Assembly (NCBI RefSeq): GCF_042659445.1
Contig: NZ_JBHSSR010000009.1
DNA: 64,000 bases
Strand: one strand, 5' to 3'
From: Macrococcoides epidermidis
Lineage (GTDB): Bacteria > Bacillota > Bacilli > Staphylococcales > Staphylococcaceae
Of the stretch, positions 35,292-43,449 are shown piece by piece. Below the pieces are notes generated by a model that saw only the letters and a list, made by a program, of their open reading frames with translations, was not told the origin of the DNA and did no database searches. Made by a program: the position numbers and the translations under genes. Within the stretch, counting starts at the first letter, position 1. Every line of letters begins with the position of its first letter.

Positions 35292-35615
35292 ATGCAACCA
35301 TTAAAACGAATCATATACTGTATCAAAATTATTATTAAGTCTGAAGATAAAGTAAACCCGATGTACCATGTTACATATCATTATTTAGTACAGGCAGTAT
35401 CATTATCTGAACCGGTGAAACTAAATGATTCAATCTATAATAAAGTCTCGTTTCCAAGGACTGCGATACGCTATTTAGACATTATTGAAACAGATGAAAT
35501 AAATCCTGATGATTCAGATTATGAAGAATATGTATATTTGCATCGCACTGGTGATATTAAATTATTCTATTCAAAAGAACTGGTGACTTATCAATTAAAT
35601 GAAGTTCATCAGTAA
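35292..35615 (+). CDS. Hypothetical protein between ychF and rpsF
   Basis: I do not recognise this 107-residue protein. It begins with a basic, mildly hydrophobic stretch (MQPLKRIIYCIKIIIKSEDK), continues with YHVTYHYLVQAVSLSEPVKL and has an acidic middle (DEINPDDSDYEEYVYLH). No signal peptide or known motif is seen. A GGAGC ribosome site lies 6 bases before the ATG and codon use resembles its neighbours, so it looks translated. It is read after ychF with a 21-base gap. The S. aureus order, as I recall it, has ychF directly before rpsF. Confidence 0.65.
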   Translation: MQPLKRIIYCIKIIIKSEDKVNPMYHVTYHYLVQAVSLSEPVKLNDSIYNKVSFPRTAIRYLDIIETDEINPDDSDYEEYVYLHRTGDIKLFYSKELVTYQLNEVHQ

Positions 35616-35631
35616 TTTATAAAACAAATGA

Positions 35632-35660
35632 TTGATGAAAAAAGTAAACTATGCTATAAT
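35632..35660 (+). promoter_or_regulatory. rpsF-ssb-rpsR promoter
   Basis: TTGATG (35632-35637) and the consensus TATAAT (35655-35660) are 17 bases apart, about 80 bases upstream of rpsF. Confidence 0.75.
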
Positions 35661-35686
35661 TCTCTATTGTGAGTAATGAAAATTAT

Positions 35687-35728
35687 TCCTTGCTTTATTA
35701 AATAATAAAGCCGCATAGACCATAAGGA
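35687..35728 (+). promoter_or_regulatory. Predicted S6:S18 autoregulatory leader of rpsF
   Basis: The hairpin CTTTATT (35693-35699) with AATAAAG (35704-35710) is followed at once by CCG (35711-35713), the key features of the conserved rpsF leader motif bound by the S6-S18 complex. The outer stem pairs TCCTT (35687-35691) with AAGGA (35724-35728), which is part of the rpsF ribosome site. Binding could therefore block translation. The identification is by structure and position, without alignment. Confidence 0.6.
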
Positions 35729-35738
35729 GGTGTAAAAG

Positions 35739-36029
35739 ATGAGAAAATACGAAATTATGTATGTCGTACGTCCGAACATTGAGGAAGATGCTAAGAAAGC
35801 TTTAATCGAGCGTTTCGAAGAAATTCTTACTTCTAACGGAGCGGAAATCATCGAATCAAAGGATTGGGGTAAACGTCGTTTAGCTTACGAAATCAACGAT
35901 TTTAAAGAAGGTTTCTACCAAATCGTTAAAGTAAACTCAACTGATGCTGCTACAAACGAATTCGATCGTTTAGCAAAAATCAACGATGACATTATCCGTC
36001 ATATCGTTATACGCGAAGAAGAAAAATAA
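35739..36029 (+). CDS. rpsF: 30S ribosomal protein S6
   Basis: S6 pairs with S18 on the platform of the small subunit. The 96-residue protein begins MRKYEIMYVVRPNIEEDAKK and includes DWGKRRLAYEINDFKEGFYQIVKVNS, matching S6 throughout. An AAGGAGGTG site precedes the ATG, partly inside the predicted leader structure. It heads the rpsF-ssb-rpsR operon. Confidence 0.98.
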   Translation: MRKYEIMYVVRPNIEEDAKKALIERFEEILTSNGAEIIESKDWGKRRLAYEINDFKEGFYQIVKVNSTDAATNEFDRLAKINDDIIRHIVIREEEK

Positions 36030-36053
36030 ACCTAACATGTGGGGGCGATTTAT

Positions 36054-36584
36054 TTGCTTAACCGAGTTGTATTAGTAGGTCGTTTAACAAAAGATCCAGA
36101 ATACAGAGTCACACCATCAGGCGTGTCAGTAGCTACATTTACATTAGCAGTTAATCGCACATTTACAAATGCGCAAGGAGAGAGACAAGCTGATTTTATC
36201 AATTGTGTCGTTTTCCGTAAACAAGCAGAAAATGTGAATAACTTCTTAAACAAAGGTAGTTTAGCTGGGGTAGATGGCAGATTGCAATCACGTAGTTATG
36301 ATAATCAAGAAGGCCGTAGAGTATATGTAACGGAAGTAATTTGTGATTCAGTACAGTTCTTAGAACCGAAGAATGCAAATCAAAACCGTTCAAATAATGA
36401 CCCGAGTCAAGACTATTCAAGTTATGATCAAGGTGATTATGGACAACAATCTCAAGGTCAAAATTATCAATCAAATTATAATAACAACAATCAACAACAG
36501 TCTAATACATCAGCACCATCAACGAATCCATTTGCAAATGCAACTGGACCGATTGATATTAGTGATGATGATTTACCGTTCTAA
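36054..36584 (+). CDS. ssb: Single-stranded DNA-binding protein
   Basis: SSB coats single-stranded DNA in replication and repair. The 176-residue protein has an N-terminal OB fold (MLNRVVLVGRLTKDPEYRVT, then FTLAVNRTFTNAQGERQADFINCVVFRKQAENV), a glutamine/asparagine-rich linker (about 115-160) and the acidic partner-binding tip DDDLPF. I chose TTG 36054 because every close homologue starts MLNRVVLVGRLTK and a GGGGGCG site precedes it; GTG 36039 is an in-frame alternative. Confidence 0.96.
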   Translation: MLNRVVLVGRLTKDPEYRVTPSGVSVATFTLAVNRTFTNAQGERQADFINCVVFRKQAENVNNFLNKGSLAGVDGRLQSRSYDNQEGRRVYVTEVICDSVQFLEPKNANQNRSNNDPSQDYSSYDQGDYGQQSQGQNYQSNYNNNNQQQSNTSAPSTNPFANATGPIDISDDDLPF

Positions 36585-36617
36585 TAAAGAAAATTGTAAG
36601 TAAGGGAGGCAACAATC

Positions 36618-36860
36618 ATGGCAGGTGGACCAAGAAGAGGCGGTCGTCGTCGTAAAAAGGTTTGTTATTTCACAGCAAACGGAATTACACATATCGACTA
36701 TAAAGAAGTAGAAATGCTTAAAAAATTCATTTCTGAACGCGGTAAAATTTTACCACGTCGTGTAACAGGAACTTCAGCTAAATACCAACGTATGTTAACT
36801 GTAGCAATCAAACGTGCACGTCATATGGCATTATTACCATATGTTAAAGATGAGCAATAA
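36618..36860 (+). CDS. rpsR: 30S ribosomal protein S18
   Basis: S18 binds S6 in the small subunit. The 80-residue protein begins MAGGPRRGGRRRKKVCYFTA and contains the conserved ITHIDYKEVEMLKKFISERGKILPRRVTG and QRMLTVAIKRARHMALLPY. A GGGAGG site precedes the ATG. It is the last gene of the operon before a strong terminator. Confidence 0.98.
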   Translation: MAGGPRRGGRRRKKVCYFTANGITHIDYKEVEMLKKFISERGKILPRRVTGTSAKYQRMLTVAIKRARHMALLPYVKDEQ

Positions 36861-36872
36861 GATATAATTTAT

Positions 36873-36906
36873 AAGCTGCAATCCATTAGGATTGCAGCTT
36901 ATTTTT
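36873..36906 (+). terminator. Terminator after rpsR
   Basis: AAGCTGCAATCC (36873-36884) pairs perfectly with GGATTGCAGCTT (36889-36900), followed by a T-rich tail. Confidence 0.93.
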
Positions 36907-36998
36907 TATGTTCATCAAATATTCAAAAAATTTATATTTAATTCATATTTATTATAAAAATTTAATGTAAATTGTAGTGTCATTTTACAATTAAAATG

Positions 36999-37027
36999 TT
37001 GAAATTGTTATAAAAAGTAAATATAAT
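36999..37027 (+). promoter_or_regulatory. Promoter of the YfbU-family gene
   Basis: TTGAAA (36999-37004) and TATAAT (37022-37027) are 17 bases apart, about 65 bases upstream of the gene. Confidence 0.65.
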
Positions 37028-37090
37028 AAATTTTGTAATTATTAATATCTTTTGATAATTACATAAAATTTAGGAGGGAGGTTGACCGAT

Positions 37091-37639
37091 ATGAACAATT
37101 GGCTGGATACAAATCATTCATTTGAATTGAATCCATTTAACCGATTGATTTTGTACAAAATCTATCAAATCTTAGAAAAGCTTGATCCACCTAATGCTGA
37201 AATGCATCGATTACATCAGAAGATTGTGAGAGATGGTCTTGACACTCAAAATCATATTCTGCTGGAAGAACTGGCATTAGAATATGAAAAAATACCTTCT
37301 TATGTAACAGAATTTGTGGAAGCAGTAATTTCTATGTATGCACATATGACAAAGTCATATATGGCACTTACAAAAAGTGAGGTTGAAGTATTAAAAGAGC
37401 ATCCTTATTTTTCTTTCTTAGGATTTAATCTTAACGAAGAAACGGATTACGAGTTATACGCATTCTTTTATCTTCATGAAATGCGCCATTATGAAGGAAA
37501 GCTAGATTTATCACTATTTAGCACGCTTCCAAAAAAACCGTTAAGCATCAAAGCTTATCAAGGTATGTTAGATGTTTATGAGCATCACAAAATAAACTCG
37601 TACCTTTCATTTGAAGTGCTATGTAAAATATTAAAGTAG
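37091..37639 (+). CDS. YfbU-family protein
   Basis: This 182-residue protein resembles Escherichia coli YfbU. Corresponding segments are LNPFNRLILYKIYQILEKLDPPNAEMHRLHQKIVRDG near the N-terminus, TEFVEAVISMYAHMTKSYMAL, FLGFNLNEETDYELYAFFYL and a C-terminal YQGMLDVYEHH. YfbU-type domains have no settled function. ATG 37091 follows GGAGG by 9 bases; an upstream TTG is less likely. The gene has its own promoter and converges on the acetyltransferase gene with a shared terminator. The family call rests on remembered similarity, not a search. Confidence 0.72.
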   Translation: MNNWLDTNHSFELNPFNRLILYKIYQILEKLDPPNAEMHRLHQKIVRDGLDTQNHILLEELALEYEKIPSYVTEFVEAVISMYAHMTKSYMALTKSEVEVLKEHPYFSFLGFNLNEETDYELYAFFYLHEMRHYEGKLDLSLFSTLPKKPLSIKAYQGMLDVYEHHKINSYLSFEVLCKILK

Positions 37640-37666
37640 CTATACATAATCATAAAAAATAAAAAT

Positions 37667-37699
37667 AAGAGATATATAGATGTTGTCTATATATCTCTT
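37667..37699. terminator. Bidirectional terminator
   Basis: AAGAGATATATAGA (37667-37680) pairs perfectly with TCTATATATCTCTT (37686-37699) between the convergent YfbU-family and GNAT genes. Confidence 0.88.
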
Positions 37700-37700
37700 G

Positions 37701-38309
37701 TTACATTTCAGCTAATAAATGATCGATTGTTTTAGGGTCAATATTATTACATTGAATATATTTAACACGATAAATATGTTCGATTGCTGTTCGTGCCTCT
37801 GTTTTATTGCTTGTTTTTAAATACAAATTCATTGGTACAGGATCGTCTTCATGTAGACCGGGTTGATGATAATTGAAGTCTGTTTTTGAAAAACCAAATT
37901 TCTTATAAAATGAGTCAAGTGGGCTATTACCATCGCCATCTTTTTCACATTCGAGCATAATATGTTCGAGTACAGTACCATTATTCTCACAAAGTTTCAC
38001 CATAATATCTTCAGCCTCATCCATAAGCTGACGCGCTATTTGTTTACCACGTACTTCTGGATTTACAACAAGATATACGATGTAGCCAATACGATATGTC
38101 ACTTCTAAATGGAATGCAATAAACCCATACAATGTATCATCCTCATAAGCGGCGATAAAATGATAACGTTCTTCATCTTTTCTTTTAACATTAAAAGATT
38201 GTGTAAATACTTCAATAGGTTCTCGGATTTCATAATCAAATTCAGCATTATATAAATCCATACATTGCTGAAAATAATGATCCGGTTCTGTAAGATGTAA
38301 AAATTTCAT
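37701..38309 (-). CDS. GNAT-family N-acetyltransferase
   Basis: The 202-residue protein has a GNAT core. GYIVYLVVNPEVRGKQIARQLMDEAEDIM is the acetyl-CoA-binding motif A (V-x-P-x-x-R-G-x-x-x-A), preceded by the strand AAYEDDTLYGFIAFHLE and followed by LDSFYKKFGFSKTDF (motif B). The substrate is not predictable. A C-terminal extension of about 50 residues follows the core. It is a single gene with a weak ribosome site and no clear partner. Confidence 0.85.
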   Translation of the reverse strand: MKFLHLTEPDHYFQQCMDLYNAEFDYEIREPIEVFTQSFNVKRKDEERYHFIAAYEDDTLYGFIAFHLEVTYRIGYIVYLVVNPEVRGKQIARQLMDEAEDIMVKLCENNGTVLEHIMLECEKDGDGNSPLDSFYKKFGFSKTDFNYHQPGLHEDDPVPMNLYLKTSNKTEARTAIEHIYRVKYIQCNNIDPKTIDHLLAEM

Positions 38310-38390
38310 TTTAATACTCCATTTACATTATTTAATATTCTTATTATATCACTTCATCTCATTTAAAGCACTTTTAGAAATTCTACATAA

Positions 38391-38418
38391 AAAAAGAAAA
38401 GCCCCGAAGGGCTTTTCT
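38391..38418 (-). terminator. Terminator of the stress-protein gene
   Basis: AGAAAAGCCC (38395-38404) pairs perfectly with GGGCTTTTCT (38409-38418). On the minus strand the stem is followed by TTTTT and lies 20 bases past the stop. Confidence 0.9.
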
Positions 38419-38437
38419 AAAGGTTTATTTGTTGTAA

Positions 38438-39457
38438 TTAACGACGGTCAGTTAAGTCATTATCTAAATCATTACGACGGTGTGCATTTGTATCGTCGAT
38501 TTCAACTTCTTCACGACGAACTTCTTCTGAAACGTGTTCAGTGTCAGTTACACGATTTTTCTTGATTAATAATTCTTCAGATACTACGTTTTCTTTATCG
38601 ATAGATACGCGTTCTTCAGTTAAAGGGACACGGATAGTTTCTTCGTCTAAATCGTTATCGAAGTGACCATCAGCTACTGTTTCGTTAACTTTACGACGTT
38701 CGATTGTAACTTCATCGTGAGATACTGGTACATCAAATTCTTGACGCTCAGATACTACATTTTTGTCAATTGTAACTTCACCAGATTGAACTACATCTTT
38801 GTTAACACGTAAACGTTCTTCGTGTAATTGAATTTTTTCGTCATCTGAAATGTCGTTACGGTCTCTTAAATCGCTATCTAAATAGTTTAAACGCTCTTCT
38901 CTTGATAAGTTGTTGTACTCTTCATAGCTTAATCCACTGTTATTGTAATTGTTATTGTTATTCATATTTACTACTTCCTCTCCATTGTTTAAGTTGTTTG
39001 TTCTGTGTTTCTCAGCATATTGTGCATCAGTCTCAGTATTTGTACTTGCTGCATACCCAAGACCAGTATGGTCAGTTTCATTAAGGTGACCTGGAACATC
39101 GTTGTGTCTTAATGTGTCGCCTTCATCTGTAGTGTAAGCATCATTATCTACATATAATAAGATTTTTCCGCTGTCTACAGCATTATCATACTCGACACGT
39201 TCTGATTCACTTAATTCTAATTTGTCAAACACTCGATGTTGTGGGTCTTCTCCAGTGAAGAATGCTGCTACTTTATCACCGAAAGAACCTTCAGCATCTT
39301 TAAATTGTACATCTGTGTAATCTAAAGCTGAACCATCTAATTTGTTTTTAGAAATGACATGTAAGTCATGCTCTGCAATACCTTGTGATTTTAGTTGGTC
39401 GATTCTACGTAATAAACTTTCTTCATTTAAAAATGTTTCTAAGTTTCTCATTTTCAT
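38438..39457 (-). CDS. YsnF/AvaK-domain (DUF2382) general stress protein
   Basis: The 339-residue acidic protein has an N-terminal YflT/GsiB-like heat-induced stress domain (about 1-105, with NLETFLNEESLLRRIDQLKSQG), an asparagine-rich linker (about 150-185, six N in a row), and a C-terminal DUF2382 domain (about 215-325). The latter repeats VVSERQEFDVPVSHDEVTIERR, then ETIRVPLTEERVSIDKENVV. Such proteins are stress-induced; the molecular role is unknown. A sigma-B-type promoter lies 65 bases upstream, which agrees. Confidence 0.85.
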   Translation of the reverse strand: MKMRNLETFLNEESLLRRIDQLKSQGIAEHDLHVISKNKLDGSALDYTDVQFKDAEGSFGDKVAAFFTGEDPQHRVFDKLELSESERVEYDNAVDSGKILLYVDNDAYTTDEGDTLRHNDVPGHLNETDHTGLGYAASTNTETDAQYAEKHRTNNLNNGEEVVNMNNNNNYNNSGLSYEEYNNLSREERLNYLDSDLRDRNDISDDEKIQLHEERLRVNKDVVQSGEVTIDKNVVSERQEFDVPVSHDEVTIERRKVNETVADGHFDNDLDEETIRVPLTEERVSIDKENVVSEELLIKKNRVTDTEHVSEEVRREEVEIDDTNAHRRNDLDNDLTDRR

Positions 39458-39522
39458 CGTACCTCCAAATTGTTTGTATTGTCGTTGCTTGATGACTGTT
39501 GTTTTGTTGTTATGCTAAATAG

Positions 39523-39547
39523 ATACCCGTGAACTTAAAAGGTAAAC
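39523..39547 (-). promoter_or_regulatory. Sigma-B-type promoter of the stress gene
   Basis: On the minus strand GTTTAC (39542-39547) and GGGTAT (39523-39528) are separated by 13 bases. This nearly matches the sigma-B consensus GTTTAA-N12-15-GGGTAT. Confidence 0.8.
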
Positions 39548-39797
39548 ACAAATAAAAAAGAATTTTTTCTAAATTTAGAGAATTATAAATGACATATATA
39601 TAGAAGAAAAGCATACTTTTTTCATAAAAAAATTAACGAAAAAATTAAAAATCTTTTAAAAAATATTAAGTTTTAGTGGGAATTTCATAGTTAACACGGT
39701 TATATGACCATTTAAAACATTAAATAAAATAACTAATCCAATATAAATAAATACTGATTATTTTGAATAATGCGTCATTTTGAAGTGGTATTGCTAA

Positions 39798-39826
39798 TTG
39801 CTCATAATTTTGATATTATCTATAAA
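39798..39826 (+). promoter_or_regulatory. Promoter of the xpt riboswitch transcript
   Basis: TTGCTC (39798-39803) and TATAAA (39821-39826) are 17 bases apart, placing the start just before the aptamer. The remainder of this gap (39560-39790) is AT-rich and I see nothing else in it. Confidence 0.55.
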
Positions 39827-39842
39827 ATATTATTAATAAGAA

Positions 39843-39988
39843 TAACTCATATAAATTAAAGGATATGGCTTTAGCGTTTCTACCACATTACCGTAAATGA
39901 TGTGACTATGAGTAATAAAAGTTGTATTTATTTATATAAATACACGTATTACTCATCTTAAATTTTATTTAAGATGAGTTTTTTTTAT
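39843..39988 (+). promoter_or_regulatory. Guanine riboswitch controlling xpt-pbuX-guaB-guaA
   Basis: The aptamer shows P1 ACTCAT (39845-39850) with ATGAGT (39908-39913) and the conserved purine core GGATATGG, GTTTCTACC and CCGTAAATG. GACTATG carries the C that selects guanine over adenine. ATGAGTAATA (39908-39917) is fully complementary to TATTACTCAT (39947-39956), forming an antiterminator. The latter also starts the terminator 39951-39962 with 39968-39979, followed by eight T. Guanine binding should turn the operon off. Confidence 0.95.
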
Positions 39989-40026
39989 ATTCTTTTTCAA
40001 TTTTTAATAAAGTGATGGAGGTCATT

Positions 40027-40602
40027 ATGGAATTATTACAACAAAAAGTTAAAGAAGACGGTGTAGTAATTGATGGAGGAATTTTGAAGGTTGATTCATT
40101 TTTGAACCATCAAATTGATGCTAAACTGATGCATGAAATCGGTAAAACGTTCTATGAAACGTACAAAGATGAGAATGTTACAAAAATCCTGACGATCGAA
40201 GCATCAGGTATTGCACCAGCTATTATGGCTGCATTGCATTTTGATGTTCCTTGTTTATTTGCAAAAAAGGCACAGCCTAGTACTTTAACAGAAGAAGTTT
40301 ATCAGACTGATATTCATTCTTATACGAAGAATAAAACGAATCATGTTATTATCTCTAAAAAGTTTTTAAATGAAAATGACCGAGTATTAATCATTGATGA
40401 TTTCTTAGCAAATGGTGAGGCGGCACTCGGATTATATGATTTAGTAGATCAAGCAGGGGCAAGTTGCGTGGGTATTGGTATCGTAGTTGAAAAAAGCTTC
40501 CAAAAAGGATACCAAAGACTAATAGATAAAGGATTAAGTGTCACAAGTTTATGTAGAATCGCTTCTTTAGATAATAATCAAGTAACATTGGTAGGCGAAT
40601 AA
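40027..40602 (+). CDS. xpt: Xanthine phosphoribosyltransferase
   Basis: Xpt salvages xanthine with PRPP to XMP. The 191-residue protein has the PRPP-binding motif VLIIDDFLANGEAA and the N-terminal segment EDGVVIDGGILKVDSFLNHQ typical of Xpt. ATG 40027 follows a GGAGGT site; the frame is open upstream to a GTG but without a site. It is the first gene behind the guanine riboswitch and is followed one base later by pbuX. Confidence 0.96.
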   Translation: MELLQQKVKEDGVVIDGGILKVDSFLNHQIDAKLMHEIGKTFYETYKDENVTKILTIEASGIAPAIMAALHFDVPCLFAKKAQPSTLTEEVYQTDIHSYTKNKTNHVIISKKFLNENDRVLIIDDFLANGEAALGLYDLVDQAGASCVGIGIVVEKSFQKGYQRLIDKGLSVTSLCRIASLDNNQVTLVGE

Positions 40603-40603
40603 G

Positions 40604-41872
40604 ATGAAAAATTTATTATTAAGTGTTCAGCATTTGCTTGCAATGTATGCCGGTGCAATTATTGTTCCAATCATCGTCGGGCATGCATTAGGATTTAGTG
40701 CACAAGAAACGGCATATTTAGTTTCTGTCGATATCTTTATGTGTGGTGTTGCTACATTCCTTCAAGTATATAAAGGTATCGGGATTGGCTTACCTGTAGT
40801 ACTTGGATGTACCTTTACTGCCGTAACCCCAATGATAATGGTAGGTTCAAAACACGGAATAGATGTCCTTTATGGATCACTCTTTGCTTCAGGGATTATT
40901 ATCGTACTTATTTCACCGTTCTTTTCATACCTGGTAAAGATATTCCCGCCAGTAGTAACAGGTAGTGTTGTAACGATTATTGGGATTACGTTAATGCCGG
41001 TAGCGATGAATAACCTTGCAGGGGGTCAAGGTAGTAAAGACTTTGGTGCACCGCTTAATATTTTGTTAGGTTTAATCACTTTAATCATTATATTAGTTAT
41101 TCATAGATTATCTACTGGATTTATCCGTTCAATCGCGATATTACTCGGTTTAGTCATCGGTACAGTAATTGCTTCATTCTTTGGATTAGTAAATTTAAAT
41201 GCCGTACATGAATCGCAATGGTTCGAATTACCGAAACCATTTAGATTTGCAGGATTTAAATTTGAAATAGGCTCAATTTTATTATTTGTTATTGTAGGGA
41301 TTGTCAGTTTGATCGAATCAACAGGGGTTTATTCTGCACTGAGTGAAATTACAAAAACAAAGATTGATAGAAAAGATATTTCAAAAGGCTATCGTGCAGA
41401 AGGAATTGCAATTGTATTAGGTTCTATCTTCAACGCATTTCCGTATACAGCATATTCACAAAACGTAGGACTCGTTTCATTATCAGGTGTGAAATCAAAT
41501 AAAGTGATGTATGGCATGGTCGGTTTATTATTGTTATGTGGATCGATTCCGAAACTTGGTGCAATTGCGACGATTATCCCGACATCTGTTCTAGGTGGGG
41601 CAATGATTGCAATGTTCGGTATGGTCATGGCATATGGTGTAAAGATGCTAGGTGCTATTGATTTCACAAGACAAGATAATCTATTAATCATTGCAGTATC
41701 TGTTGGTATCGGATTAGGTATAACAACAGTACCGGAAGCTTTCAGCAAGTTTGGTAGTGACTATGAATGGTTGACACAAAATGGGATTGTTATTGGTACG
41801 TTTACTGCTATTATCCTTAATTTATTTTTTAATGGATTAAATGATAAACAAATACGTGAAAATGTGAAATAA
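40604..41872 (+). CDS. pbuX: Xanthine permease
   Basis: PbuX imports xanthine by proton symport. The 422-residue protein has about 12-14 hydrophobic helices and NCS2-family features: GxxxGLPVVLGCTFTAVTPM near residue 70, and NAFPYTAYSQNVGLVSLSGV near 280. Length is typical. It starts one base after the xpt stop, so translation is coupled, and both supply XMP to guaA. Confidence 0.94.
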   Translation: MKNLLLSVQHLLAMYAGAIIVPIIVGHALGFSAQETAYLVSVDIFMCGVATFLQVYKGIGIGLPVVLGCTFTAVTPMIMVGSKHGIDVLYGSLFASGIIIVLISPFFSYLVKIFPPVVTGSVVTIIGITLMPVAMNNLAGGQGSKDFGAPLNILLGLITLIIILVIHRLSTGFIRSIAILLGLVIGTVIASFFGLVNLNAVHESQWFELPKPFRFAGFKFEIGSILLFVIVGIVSLIESTGVYSALSEITKTKIDRKDISKGYRAEGIAIVLGSIFNAFPYTAYSQNVGLVSLSGVKSNKVMYGMVGLLLLCGSIPKLGAIATIIPTSVLGGAMIAMFGMVMAYGVKMLGAIDFTRQDNLLIIAVSVGIGLGITTVPEAFSKFGSDYEWLTQNGIVIGTFTAIILNLFFNGLNDKQIRENVK

Positions 41873-41916
41873 TAGAACTACTAAAATTTTAAAAATATAT
41901 GGAGGTCAAGTTAATT

Positions 41917-43386
41917 ATGTGGGAAAACAAGTTTCAAAAAGAAGGTTTAACATTTGATGATGTATTATTAGTGCCAGGTCATTCAGAAGTATTACCACAC
42001 ACTGTAGATTTAAGCGTTTCTTTATCAGAGCGTTTAAACTTAAAGATTCCAGTGTTATCAGCAGGTATGGATACAGTTACAGAAGCAAAGATGGCAATTG
42101 CAATGGCACGTCAAGGTGGTCTTGGTGTAATTCATAAGAATATGAGTATCGAGCAACAAGCTGACGAAGTTCAAAAGGTTAAACGTTCAGAAAATGGTGT
42201 TATCACAAATCCCTTCTATTTAACACCAGATGAACAAGTATTCGCTGCAGAACATCTAATGGGTAAGTACCGTATTTCTGGTGTGCCTATCGTTAATAGC
42301 GAAGAAGAAATGAAACTTGTAGGAATCTTAACAAACCGTGATCTTCGTTTCATTGAAGATTATTCAATTAAAATCTCAGATGTAATGACAAGTGAAAACC
42401 TTGTAACTGCACCTGTAGGAACAACGTTAGAACAAGCTGAAAAGATGTTACAGCAGCATAAAATCGAAAAGTTACCGATTGTTGATGAAACAGGTCATTT
42501 AAAAGGTTTAATCACAATTAAGGATATTGAGAAAGTTATTGAATTCCCAAATGCTGCAAAAGATGAACACGGACGTTTATTAGTAGCAGCAGCGGTTGGT
42601 ATTGCTAAAGACACGATTACTCGTGCGACAAAACTTGTTGAAGCAGGAACAGATGCGTTAGTTATCGATACAGCACATGGTCATTCTAAAGGTGTACTAG
42701 AGATGGTTTCTGAACTTAAGAAGCATTTCCCTGAAGTAACTTTAATTGCAGGTAACGTTGCCACAGCTGAAGGCACACGTGCATTAATCGAAGCAGGCGC
42801 GGATGTTGTTAAAGTTGGTATTGGACCAGGTTCAATTTGTACAACACGTGTTGTAGCTGGTGTTGGTGTACCACAAATTACGGCAATCTATGATGCAGCA
42901 ACAGAAGCGAAGAAACATGGAAAAGCAATTATTGCAGATGGTGGTATTAAATTCTCTGGAGATATCGCGAAAGCATTAGCTGCCGGTGGACATGCAGTAA
43001 TGTTAGGATCATTACTTGCAGGTACGACTGAATCACCTGGGGATACTGAAATCTTCCAGGGCCGTCAATACAAAGTATATCGTGGCATGGGGTCACTTGG
43101 CGCGATGGAAAAAGGTTCTAAAGACCGTTACTTCCAGGAAGATAAAGATGCGAAGAAATTTGTACCAGAAGGTATTGAAGGACGTATCGCATATAAAGGT
43201 GCATTACAAGACACTGTATACCAATTAATGGGCGGTTTAAGAAGCGGTATGGGTTATACTGGTTCAAAAGATTTAGAAGCTTTACGTGAAGAAGCAATGT
43301 TTATTCGTATGACAGGTGCTGGATTAATCGAAAGTCATCCACATGACGTTCAAATTACGAAAGAATCTCCAAACTATTCAATGTAA
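41917..43386 (+). CDS. guaB: Inosine-5'-monophosphate dehydrogenase
   Basis: GuaB oxidises IMP to XMP with NAD, the committed step to GMP. The 489-residue protein begins MWENKFQKEGLTFDDVLLVP. It has two CBS domains (about 95-210), the catalytic loop GPGSICTTRVVAGVGVPQ with the active cysteine, and the flap region YRGMGSLGAMEKGSKDRYF. ATG 41917 follows GGAGGT by about 10 bases; an upstream in-frame GTG lies inside the ribosome site. It lies between pbuX and guaA. Confidence 0.97.
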   Translation: MWENKFQKEGLTFDDVLLVPGHSEVLPHTVDLSVSLSERLNLKIPVLSAGMDTVTEAKMAIAMARQGGLGVIHKNMSIEQQADEVQKVKRSENGVITNPFYLTPDEQVFAAEHLMGKYRISGVPIVNSEEEMKLVGILTNRDLRFIEDYSIKISDVMTSENLVTAPVGTTLEQAEKMLQQHKIEKLPIVDETGHLKGLITIKDIEKVIEFPNAAKDEHGRLLVAAAVGIAKDTITRATKLVEAGTDALVIDTAHGHSKGVLEMVSELKKHFPEVTLIAGNVATAEGTRALIEAGADVVKVGIGPGSICTTRVVAGVGVPQITAIYDAATEAKKHGKAIIADGGIKFSGDIAKALAAGGHAVMLGSLLAGTTESPGDTEIFQGRQYKVYRGMGSLGAMEKGSKDRYFQEDKDAKKFVPEGIEGRIAYKGALQDTVYQLMGGLRSGMGYTGSKDLEALREEAMFIRMTGAGLIESHPHDVQITKESPNYSM

Positions 43387-43449
43387 GAATATCTTCAAAC
43401 GACAAATTACATTATAATAAACTTAACTTAACTAAAAGGAGAACAAACT

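Noticed and set aside
39560..39790. Possible small gene in the long AT-rich gap between the stress gene and the riboswitch
   Set aside because: No frame with a ribosome site and no stable hairpin beyond the described elements was found.
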